In this document: positions 31,104 through 40,020 of the stretch, one piece after another | Layout: each line of letters opens with the position of its first letter | Position numbering within the stretch: the stretch's first letter is position 1 | Source: Adiantum capillus-veneris | Taxonomy: Eukaryota > Streptophyta > Polypodiopsida > Polypodiales > Pteridaceae | Reading direction: 5' to 3' | DNA: 64,000 nucleotides | Assembly: GCA_014529385.2 (NCBI GenBank) | Contig: CM043958.1 | Span: 145,751,234 to 145,815,233 of the forward strand | Notes under the pieces: generated by a model | Database searches by the model: none | Told to the model about the DNA's origin: nothing | Seen by the model: the letters and a program-made list of their open reading frames with translations, nothing else | Translations under genes and position numbers: made by a program

Positions 31104-31779
31104 CTGGTGCGTAGAGCACGCTCACCTTAGGGGGGGGTAGGTGCACTGCCAACCTGTGAAGAGGGGGAGGGGGGGCTCCTGTATAGCCAGCCAGAAGGAT
31201 GAGGGAGAGTGAGAGTGAGAGTCACTTTGCATTCATAAGTGTTTACTAAATAACTTAAAAACCACTCAATTTTCACATTTAAAAGTTCCTAGGCTATTAA
31301 TGAAATGTGCAAATTAACTCACAACTGCACACATGGATGCTACCTATGAAAACATTAGTTGCTCCCCAGCACAATGCCGTACACTGCTCTGGCATTACCT
31401 GTTCGCACATGTCCGGCCATTTGGTCCGGCACAAACAATTAAAATTAGTTTAACTAACTTATCTTTAGGCCTTAAAAATAATCCAGGCCTTAGGATTACT
31501 GTTCTAAGGACCCCATCTCTTTCATGTGCTTGCAGCGATGCGCGTAATTTTCTGAGTCTGAGATCTGAGGCTACTATCTACCCTTTATTGAAAACCCGAT
31601 TTCCCAATCACTAGGGCTTCAGGGTATTTTCTGCCAGGGTCTCCTTGAGGTGCTCTGGCCCAAGTGGGGTGCACATGAGGCCCTAGAACTTCTAGTTCTA
31701 TTCTGATGTGCACACAACTAATTAGATAACTATTTTTTCGTAAATAAATTAATTATTTACAAAGTCTGACATTGTTACA
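31104..31779 (-). repeat. Element B 5' LTR, second part
   Basis: The LTR continues after element C, from CTGGTGCGTAGAGCACG to TTGTTACA. It aligns with 17730-18428. It contains a GAGAGT run of about three units near 31206. Confidence 0.92.
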
Positions 31780-31784
31780 TTGCC

Positions 31785-32309
31785 CCTTGTCGAGTACGCG
31801 TATAACAATACCCTACATTTGTCTACGGGGAAAGCGCCCTATGAGATTCTATATGGTAAGTACCGGGTGAGTTTGCCTGGGATCTGGACATGGCCTACGG
31901 GCAAGTTAAGAGAGCAATTTTGGTCTCTCATGAAAAACATAAGAATGTTGTGGACAAGCGCAAAAGGAATCTGGACTTAATAGTTGGTCAATTGGTCTTA
32001 CTGAAGTTTGAGAAAGCAAGACTAAAGAAACAAGCGACTCATAAAGGGAAAATGGTTAGTTTTGGCTATATGTGGGACCGCCTCCAAGACAGTCTATTGC
32101 CAAGGAATCTTGTGAGGTTGAGGAAATGGAAGAAATACTCCAACTGGAGAAGATCATTCATCATCAGAAGCAATTACTTAAGTTCGGAAAGATTACACGA
32201 AAGTATTTGGTAAAGTTGAAGAATTATTCTACTTCAGACGCTTAGTGGATGATTGAGCAAGAATTAGCATCTTATTCCGAGATTCTGGAAGGATATACAC
32301 AAGCACTAT
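31785..32309 (+). pseudogene. Gypsy A integrase, C-terminal part, and chromodomain remnant
   Basis: The reading resumes with LVEYAYNNTLHLSTGKAPYEILYG, then shifts frame. Later it shows KFEKARLKKQATHKGK and a weak chromodomain-like KYLVKLKNYSTSDA near 32200-32250. It matches the equivalent part of element B. The DDE core lies on the other side of element B. Confidence 0.75.
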
Positions 32310-32341
32310 AGTTGAGTACAATTGTTTAGAAGCCAGAGGGA

Positions 32342-32640
32342 TGTTGCTAAATGGACCATTTTCTTTTTTTTCTGAGTAATTACTATTTATTGAAATTAGG
32401 ATATTAAAATGTGTGCACTTGTAACCGTAAGGTAAGGAAGTGTAGATCTACTGGAATTATTAAAAGCCATTAAGAACGGACAACTCTGATGAGTCATATG
32501 ATGGGTGACGTTAAGTATCGCGAAGGGGTTGTATCGTTTGTTCGGTGGGAGAGACCGAGAAGTGGATATTCCTGATGCGTCAAAGAAGGAATATTCCTTT
32601 GGTATGGCAGGAAATCTGAACTGGAGAAAGGGATACGCGT
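32342..32640 (+). repeat. Gypsy A 3' LTR, truncated
   Basis: AGCCAGAGGGA (polypurine) is followed by TGTTGC at 32342, at the expected distance after pol. The right end is lost where LINE sequence begins near 32640. No second copy exists in the window to confirm it. Confidence 0.5.
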
Positions 32641-33661
32641 GAAGATGAGGAGGAGAAGTGTCTCCGACGAGGCATTGCTTCCTTGTAGCGGATGCAGGAG
32701 CATCACCCGGACAGTCCTTGGTTGGAGGAGCAGTTGTAGCAAGCTCGACAAGAGTTGACTAGCATTGAGGAGCGGCGTCATGAGTTTGCCTTTCATCGGC
32801 AGGCATCTCAGTGGACCCAAGTGGGTGACGGAGTTATTGGGGAGTTCTTTGAGACGGTGGGCCCTGCCATGTGCACATCTGTGTCAGCAAATTGAGGAGA
32901 CCCGATATGTCAGTTGCTTCAGAGCTTGAGGATATGGGTGCAGTTGCTATTGACTTCTACTATGATTTGTTGTTGGTTGAGCCACAGTCAGAGCGTTAGG
33001 ATGTATGTAGAGAGTAGGTTTCGGTGCAGAGCCCTTGCCTTGTTACTGAGGAGATGCGTCTCCGACGAGGCATTGCTTCCTTGTAGCGGATGCAGGAGCA
33101 TCACCCAGACAGTCCTTGGTTGGAGGAGCAGTTGCAGCAAGCTCAAGAGGAGCTGACTAGCATTGAAAAGCGGCGTCATGAGTTTGCCTTTCATCGGCAG
33201 GCATCTCAGTGGGCCCAGGTGGGCGACAGAGTTACTGGGGAGTTCTTTGAGACGGTGGGGCCCCGCCATGTGCTCACCTTTGTCAGCCAATTGAGGAGAA
33301 CCGACAGGCAGTTGCTTCAGAGCGTGAGGATATGGGTGCAGTTGCTACTGACTTCTACTATGATTTGCTGTCAGTTGAGCCACAATCAGAGCGTTAGGAT
33401 GTGTGCAGAGAGTAGGTTTGGGTGCAGATGCCTTGCCTTGTTACTGAGGAGGGCTCAAAGACTAGAGCTTCCTGTCCAGCTAGAGGAGCTCCATGAGGCC
33501 CTCAAGGCACTCCCCCGAGGTAGTTGTCCAGGGCAGGATGGTTTGACTCCCAACTTCTCTTTGGAGTACTGGGACATACGGGGTTCGGATCTTTGTAGTG
33601 TCTCCCAGCACATTTTTCACACTGGAGAGCTGCCTAACAGCATGAATGAGGGCTTGATATA
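32640..33661 (+). pseudogene. LINE ORF2 fragment with an internal tandem duplication
   Basis: It matches the RT-proximal part of the full LINE at about 60370-60985: HPDSPWLEEQLQQA, FAFHRQASQWAQVGDRVTG, LEELHEALKALPRGSCPGQDGLTP and NSMNEGLIY. A segment of 398 bp is present twice (the unit TCCGACGAGG recurs at 32663 and 33061), both copies carrying frameshifts. It starts inside element A's LTR and is cut at 33661 by the B' LTR. No poly-A tail is seen, so its 3' part lies beyond the insertion. Confidence 0.85.
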
Positions 33662-33711
33662 TGTCACAAAAATACGGAAGCGTAAACTGACTTTTTAATT
33701 GCACTTCAAAT

Positions 33712-34158
33712 CATAGTTACTGGGGAACGCCCCCTAGCCCCCGTTCCAGCGTTCTGGGGGGCAGTTCCCTTCCCGAACGTTCCGAAACGTCCCAGAATGT
33801 CTGACGTTCCGGGTGGCCAATGCAAACCGGAACGGCCGTTCTGGAACGTTCCGAAACGCCCTCGGACCGTTCCGGAATGCCCCTGGAACGGCCAACGGCT
33901 ACAAACAAATTTGGCAAAAATTGAAAAAATTGAAGTAAATGTTTGGGCTTCTTTTGAAAGTGTGCGAGGTCTCAAGGACTCATAAAATGCACCCCCCTCC
34001 CCCTTTCTCTTCACAAGCTAATCCTCAAGGCTCAAGCTCTCTCCCTCTCACTCTCAAGATCTCTCCCTCTCAAGACTCACTCTCTCAAGGCTCAAGGCTT
34101 CAAGCCTTCAAGCTCTCTTCCTCTCCCTCCCACTCTCTCAAATCTCTCCCTCTCCATC

Positions 34159-34208
<50 letters not shown>

Positions 34209-34438
34209 ATCATCTAGTCATAGCAAGGTTGAATGGTCTTCAAAACGAGTTTTTTGTGAGTATTAGAGTCAAAGCACTCTAATACTCCTTGTATTTAAAC
34301 ACAAGGAGCTAAAAATTGCACTATTTGGGTGTTTTTTATACCTCCCGTTCCGCGACGTTCCGGTTCCGGAACCCTAGCCGTTCCCCCGTTCCGCGGGGAT
34401 CTCGTTGCCGTTCCCGTTCCGCGTTCCGGGTAACTATG
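33712..34438 (+). mobile_element. hAT-like non-autonomous transposon, copy 3
   Basis: 727 bp with ends CATAGTTAC at both termini (inverted). The perfect 8-bp target duplication CTTCAAAT is at 33704-33711 and 34439-34446. The terminal text CATAGTTACTGGGGAACG and, from the other end, CATAGTTACCCGGAACG equals copy 1 in reverse. Subterminal GGAACG/CGTTCC motifs are dense. The middle holds a CT tract (34162-34205) and no transposase. It is inserted in the B' LTR. Confidence 0.9.
34162..34205. repeat. (CT)n microsatellite
   Basis: About 22 CT units inside hAT-like copy 3. Confidence 0.97.
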
Positions 34439-34901
34439 CTTCAAATACTCAAGAGAATTTGAGACAGAGAGAGAGAAAGCTTGACACTTCATTGAGGACC
34501 AGAATATGGGCTGGTCCCCCCCCATAAAGAGAATATCTTTATTACTAAGGGAGAGTCTTTACAAGCACAGGAACAGGGCAAAAGCCCGTCCTCTATTCTT
34601 TCTTTGTTCTTTTTCTGCTTCTGACTGAGAGAGTGAGAAAACTATTCTCTGATTAGTGAGAGGATTTTCCCTCTGTTGTGAGATTTTGGGAAGCTCTCGT
34701 AAGCGAGAGTCTATCTTCCACAAAACTCTACGGAAGCTTTTAAAAATGAAAGTCTACCTTCCACTAACTGTGTCCCTTTATGCATAATTATTCCTGCAAT
34801 AAAAACAAGGGAGAAACACGCAAAATGCACGCACACATGCTTGTTGTAATTTTCTGCACATAACCTGAAAATGTTACCTGAGCACGTTCCAAGGCCAAAA
34901 T

Positions 34902-35258
34902 TGTTAGATTCTTCATCTCGAGATGCTTTGCACACTGTCTAGAGACTCCTCACCACTCATGTGCACTGGCCCTTGGTTGTGAGTTGGCCACCCGTACACC
35001 TGTTGGACAGGGATCTCAAGCACACTTAGGGTTGTTTAGCACATTTTCTACTTTAGACCTGTTTTGGTCACATATTCCCCCATTTATATTGGAGGGTCAT
35101 ATTTTTAGGTCATTGGGCTTTATTGAGGATTATTGCCCGACCAACCCCTATTCTCCTATATATAGGAGGGGGGGCATGCTCATTGTATTGTCTCACACCA
35201 TGTAGCCATCTGGAGTTATTGGGCTGCCAGCCTTTCCACCATCTGTCTCATGTCATGT

Positions 35259-35300
<42 letters not shown>

Positions 35301-35346
35301 GCCATTGTCTCTTTCTCTCTCTCACCTTCCGTTGCACGCTCTGACA
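34902..35346 (+). repeat. Element E 5' LTR
   Basis: It holds a TATA-like CCTATATATAGG near 35155 and a (CT)n tract (35263-35298) 48 bp before the LTR end. Confidence 0.92.
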
Positions 35347-35358
35347 TGGTATCAGAGC

Positions 35359-37379
35359 TTCTAGGGTAAGGATCAGCCATCGCCTATGCTCCAGGAGGCT
35401 TGCGTGATTTTTTCATTGCGGAGGATCTGCTTTTACCCCACTAGCGCTTTCTCCTTCCTAAGGGTCAGCCATTACCAGCGTTTCCTGGTTCAGCCTTGTC
35501 CTCTGCAATGTGAACTTCATCGCCTTCCTTCCCCCCTCATCATCGCCACCTTCTGCTAACCCTCATCGCCAGCGTTTCAGCCACTTATCTGGCCCTCAAT
35601 TTGGCAAGGCCATAGCAAGGTTGACCTGCGTTTTCACATACAGTTTTCAGCCAAGGCTTCCTCCCCTTTTGACAAGCTGTACCACATCTGTATTCAGCTC
35701 ATTCAGATCTTGTGCTTGCACAGCCAGGTGTTTCCACCTCTGGCCCCCGGTTTCCTCATCTGCAAGCTGTCTGCATCTTGTGACTTCACCGGCACGACAT
35801 CCCGATTATTAGTTGCTGTTTTTTCCAGCCTGTTTTGGTGTTTGCCCTCCCTACCTGTAATCCTCAGCATCCAGTTTTGCTCAACCTTTGCCCCGGTGGA
35901 GTTTCCAGCTCTATTTGCTGTTGTCTTCTGGTATTGGACAGCACTTTGACATTGCTTCCTCGGCATCCCTTCGGAGGCTTCTTGCCTACCCCGTCACTTC
36001 CCCATTCACTCGCGGTCATTTGGCGTTCTATCCGGCGCGGTCATTCATATCCTCTTCTCACCTTTGCTCCTTCTCCTTCGACATTGAGACGTGGACTCAG
36101 ATATAGGTTTTGGCACAACGGACGGATCTTCCTCGACATCCCCTCCTCGAGGCTCTCTTGCCCTCAGAAAGATGCACGGGATTGGATTGGTACAGGTACT
36201 TATGTGGACGTGGCTTGTGTTTTTTACCGCTACTTCTTCCTCAGTATCCCTCCCTCCCTCTCCCTTGACTGTTGTCTCTCTATTTGGGATTGCCCTATCC
36301 ACCTCCTTCATTGGTTCTCTGTACGATAGACCTGTGCCTCTTGGCACGTCAGACACTTCTTTTGGACTTGTTCTCCTAGATGTGAGTATCCTTTGGCATC
36401 TGGATGCCTGCATGGTCTCTTCTGGCACACTGCTCCATGGTGGCTCTTTTGCCTTGCCTTTACTTGGTAGAGCCTCTTCCTTGCTTCTGCTTGGTCCTAT
36501 GGCCATTGGCTCCTCCACTTGCAGTTTGGATGTACCTATGCACTACTTACACGGTGAAGACCTCCTGGATGATTCTTGCTTTGCTGGTCTACTCCGAGGC
36601 TATGACTTCTACAACACTGGTCATTCTTCCCGATGCATCCTCTCAGTCGTCCTTTACCTCACCACATTCCATTACTTTCCCGGGGGAGAGTTCTCCTATG
36701 TCACGTGTCTTCACGACTTGCACTTGCAGACTCTCTCTTGGATATTTTGTCTAGACCCCAGTGGTGGATGTTCTCCCACAGGTTGACTTTCCCCAGGATC
36801 TCCTCCGTTTCTTTTGTCCGATATTGTGTGTCCGCCATGGAACGATAGATCATATTGCAGCTTATACCCCCAAGACAACTCTTCTTCCGGAAGATTGCAG
36901 ATACTGTGGTCTCTACATTGATGGATTGCTTATCCTGTCACCATGTCTACTATCTTCTGCTCGAGCTTCTTTGACTTGGATATGCTACCGGTTCCCACCT
37001 CGGCAGTTTCCTCTCCTCGTGGTCAGAGTGTTCCTCTTCAGTGGGGGGCCCCATGTCTTGTCTCCTGCTGCTACACTAGGTTCCTCCATCTCAGTGGTGA
37101 TTATCACCGATGGGCTATTGGACGCTCATCTTAGGTTACTTCCTCATATAAATCTTCTTCGGCGACTTATTCCGTAGCTTGCCACTCCATCAGCTTCCTT
37201 GTGCGACTTGATCGGAGTTTCCTCACCCTTGGTCATCATCACATTGGTGCTGTACGGATTGTCGTATTGTTTGGCTGGTGCTCCTCATCCTTTTCTCCTG
37301 GGATTTACATCTTCTCTAAATTTACCAGGCGTGTTGCATTCTCCTCGATAGCTTCTCCGCATGTGTTGTTGAGGGGGGG
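35359..37379 (+). other. Element E interior, no recognised protein
   Basis: The interior is pyrimidine-rich on the sense strand. The longest sense frame (36091-36786, 231 codons) is Ser/Leu/Cys-rich, has no motif I know, and overlaps an antisense frame of 157 codons. I regard both as by-products of base composition. The ratio of interior to LTR fits a LARD- or TRIM-like passenger element. Confidence 0.6.
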
Positions 37380-37732
37380 TGTTAGATTCTCCATCTCCAA
37401 ATGCTTCACACACTATCTACAGGCTTCTCACCACTCACGTGCATTGACCCTTGGTTGTGGGTTGGCCACCCGTACACCTGCTGGACAGGGATCTCAGATA
37501 CACTTAGGGTTGTTTAGCACATTTTCCACTTTAGACCTGTTTTGGTCACATATTCCCGCATTTATATTGGAGGGTCATATTTTTAGGTCATTGGGCTATA
37601 TTGAGGATTATTGCCCGACCAGCCCCTATTCTCCTATATATAGGAGGAGGGGCACCCTCATTGTATTGTCTCACACCATGTAGCCATCTGGAGTTATCGA
37701 GCTGCCAGCCTTTCCACCATCTGTCTCATGTC

Positions 37733-37788
<56 letters not shown>

Positions 37789-37833
37789 CCATTGTCTCTT
37801 TCTCTCTCTCATCTTCCGTTGCACACTCTGACA
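37380..37833 (+). repeat. Element E 3' LTR
   Basis: It aligns end to end with the 5' LTR and differs by several substitutions and a longer CT tract (37736-37785). Confidence 0.92.
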
Positions 37834-38249
37834 AAAATAAAGACCTTTTCCGCGATGGAATCGCACCAAACTGTGTACGTGTAGTGTAGGTAGAGAAGAA
37901 CTAGATTCTATGAGTACTTTGTTGAAACTCGCCCTAATAGAGGTGATTAGGGGCTGAAAACAGAGAATTTGTAGCAGCTCGATGTGAGAGAAAGAGAGTT
38001 TCCTTCTACTTTTCGTGATGAATTGTCCCCCACAACAGCCTTTGACCAAGAGAAACCTTGTTCTAGGTGATGGGAGCTCCAGGACTCCACATACACCACA
38101 AGGGCTGATTCTGAAGCTTCAATGGAGAGCTTTGGTGCGTAGAGCACGCTCACTTTAGGGGGGGTAGGTGCACTGCCAACTTGAGAAGAGGGGGAGGGGG
38201 TGCTCTTATAAAGTCAGCAAGAAGAGGGGGCGTTAGAGGATGAGGGAGC

Positions 38250-38280
<31 letters not shown>

Positions 38281-38460
38281 AGTCACTTTGCATTGGTAAG
38301 TTTGCCAAGTGGCACACTTACTTAATAACTTTAAAACCATTCAACTTTCACATTTAAAAGTTTCTAGGCTATTAATGAAATGTGCAAATTAACTCACAAC
38401 TGCACACACGGATGCTACTAATGAAAACCTTAGCTACTCCCCAGCACAATGCCGTACCAG

Positions 38461-39912
38461 TGTCACCAGCATGTGACTACTATCTATCCTTTTTGTTGAT
38501 TTCTTTCTTATTATTTATTTATTTTCACTTTTTGGAAACACCCCTCGGAAAATCTAACTGCCCTGCATTGCATAGCTAGTGTGGAATTGTTCAGAGGGAG
38601 TCCAGGCCCGAGGGCAAGAGAGCACTAAGGTTGGACAAGGACTATGGTTAGCCAAAGTGGGGTCATTGACTAGCCAAAGAGGAATCCTTTGCTACAGAGG
38701 CTACATTTCAGTTCTGGGTGTGGCTGCAGTGTACAAAGGGGGTCAGATGACCTAGAAAGATACAATGGCAGCATCTCCTAAAATTTAGGAAATTGCTATT
38801 TTGGGCCGAGAAATGTGTTCGCGTCATTACCTCCGGTATGACTAGGGGAACCTTTTACAACTCTGCCGCGAAGTCAACTGGGCAACCGGTCAGGATATTT
38901 TTAAGCGGCGAAACAGAAACGGGAAAATGCTTGTAAATGCGCCAAGTGGCAGTTTTTCATGAACCTGCCTCATGCAAAAAAATGGGCGCTGATTTTTAAG
39001 CTGAGAGAGGCCTTCATTTGCAATTTGTCACAGGTTAAGAGCTATGGAGGGCTTCCTTTCCCTCTTATGTACAGTGCAGTGCCAGGAGTGATGCCTTGCA
39101 CGCTACGCACTGCCCTCTCTCTCCCCTATGGCAGTATGTTATGCCCCTCTAGTGGGCTTTTCAATTGACCAATGTACAGTTGTGTGGGTTCGTGCGCGAT
39201 TGCAGAGGCAAGAGCCTCTTGCACAGGGCCCCCGCAGGTACAGGTGATTTGGAGAGGTTTCACGTGCGAAATCTCGTCCGATTCAAAGGGCAAGTAGCCC
39301 TACAGGTGCGGGAGCTTGAGGACTTGCTACGGATGCGACATGCACGCAAAACGGAGCCCGAAACAGTGAATACAGCCTGCTGTGTATTTTTGCAGGTTTA
39401 GTGTTTTGGCCCTAAACAGACCCTAATACCCCCAGGAGGTTCGGGGACACAAGGGGACCGCTGTACAGGTGATCTGGCGCATTTTCGGGGCAGAAAACAG
39501 AGAATTCAGTGTGCTACAGATTCTCACCAGGTTTTGCAAAGTGTTCGTATGCGTCGGGAAAGTCATCCAATGCGTGGGAATACTTACTGTGAAGGGTCCT
39601 AGTACAGTTATGTTGCCGAAATCAGGCCAGAACAGTTGAAATTCAGCCAAGGTTGTGTGGGGCAGCTTGTAGGAAACCACAGCTTTTATTCCCTCTGTTA
39701 AAGAATAATGAAATACCGAAAGGGGCGCCTAATTTAGGGGCCAGTCTGGTGTCGGTCTTCTCATACAGGTGCAATCTAGCAACCTGTATCCCTTTCCCCC
39801 TTGTTGTGTCTTGAAAGGACAGGTAAAGTGGGCGACAAATTTGATGGGTGAAAGCAAATAAGGTTTAAGTCTAAGGTCTACCGCCCTTTTTGGATTAAAC
39901 AGGCTGGTTTCA
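38461..39912 (+). repeat. Element D 5' LTR (1452 bp)
   Basis: TGTCACCAGC...GGTTTCA. Its first 430 bp equal the start of the 3' LTR (45605-46033) with few changes, and the rest matches the reverse of 51213-52250. Confidence 0.93.
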
Positions 39913-39929
39913 TGGTTCCATCGCCGGGA
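39913..39929 (+). promoter_or_regulatory. Element D primer-binding site, not initiator Met type
   Basis: TGGTTCCATCGCCGGGA directly follows the LTR. It begins with TGG (complement of a tRNA CCA end) but differs from the TGGTATCAGAGC seen in every other family here. Which tRNA it pairs with I cannot tell. Confidence 0.6.
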
Positions 39930-40020
39930 TTAAATCACTTTTTCCCATAGAAGTGAGCCTTGGTCAGTTTGGGCTTGAAGACACACGGGATCATAGACCA
40001 GACATAGGGAATTGCAATTA

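Larger units (their letters stand above)
16955..31779 (-). mobile_element. Ty3/gypsy chromovirus B, full length, inserted in A and split by C
   Basis: Plus-strand ends are TGTCACAAAAATAC...TTGTTACA with a perfect 5-bp target duplication TTGCC (16950-16954, 31780-31784). The left LTR is 16955-18428. The right LTR is 23104-23901 plus 31104-31779, and both sum to 1474 bp. The interior 18429-23103 (4.7 kb) reads, on the minus strand, primer site, gag, protease, RT, RNase H, integrase, chromodomain and polypurine tract. Element C was inserted later into its 5' LTR. The reading frames are broken, so B is now non-coding. Confidence 0.95.
14380..32640 (+). mobile_element. Ty3/gypsy element A, 5'-truncated, split by element B
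   Basis: The left part is 14380-16954 and the right part 31785-32640. They are separated by element B (16955-31779), which is flanked by TTGCC at 16950-16954 and 31780-31784. Across that junction the integrase reads on (WEKYLP, then LVEYAYNNT), which proves the two parts were one gene. Order: gag zinc knuckle, protease, RT, RNase H, integrase, then a 3' LTR beginning at 32342. No 5' LTR was found. The element is heavily mutated and was the oldest layer of this nest. Confidence 0.85.
34902..37833 (+). mobile_element. Short non-autonomous LTR retrotransposon E
   Basis: The LTRs are 34902-35346 (445 bp) and 37380-37833 (454 bp), both TGTTAGATTC...TCTGACA. The perfect 5-bp target duplication AAAAT is at 34897-34901 and 37834-37838. 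The primer site TGGTATCAGAGC (35347-35358) abuts the 5' LTR, and a purine tract (TGAGGGGGG) precedes the 3' LTR. The interior is only about 2.0 kb and shows no gag, protease, RT or integrase motif, so E must rely on enzymes from another element. It is inserted in the B' LTR. Confidence 0.92.
33662..38460 (-). repeat. B-family LTR B' (3' or solo LTR), repeatedly interrupted
   Basis: LTR pieces 33662-33711, 34447-34901 and 37839-38460 align in order with element B's LTR. The piece at 51065-51212 (inverted) continues it. The TGTCACAAAAATACGG end abuts LINE sequence, not a primer site, so on this side it is an LTR outer end. Insertions are a hAT-like element, element E, element D and, in the displaced part, the LTR at 50736. 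The last 200-270 bp of the LTR was not found in the window. A GAGAGT run near 38248 has about five units. Confidence 0.85.

Noticed and set aside
33704-34446. The CATAGTTAC elements as Tourist/Stowaway or Mutator MITEs
   Set aside because: Tourist and Stowaway duplicate TTA/TA and Mutator about 9 bp; here all three copies show exactly 8 bp, as for hAT.
36091-36786. 231-codon frame inside element E as a possible gag or envelope-like protein
   Set aside because: It has no knuckle, gag core, signal peptide or transmembrane pattern typical of such proteins. Overlapping antisense frames and the pyrimidine-rich composition explain its length.
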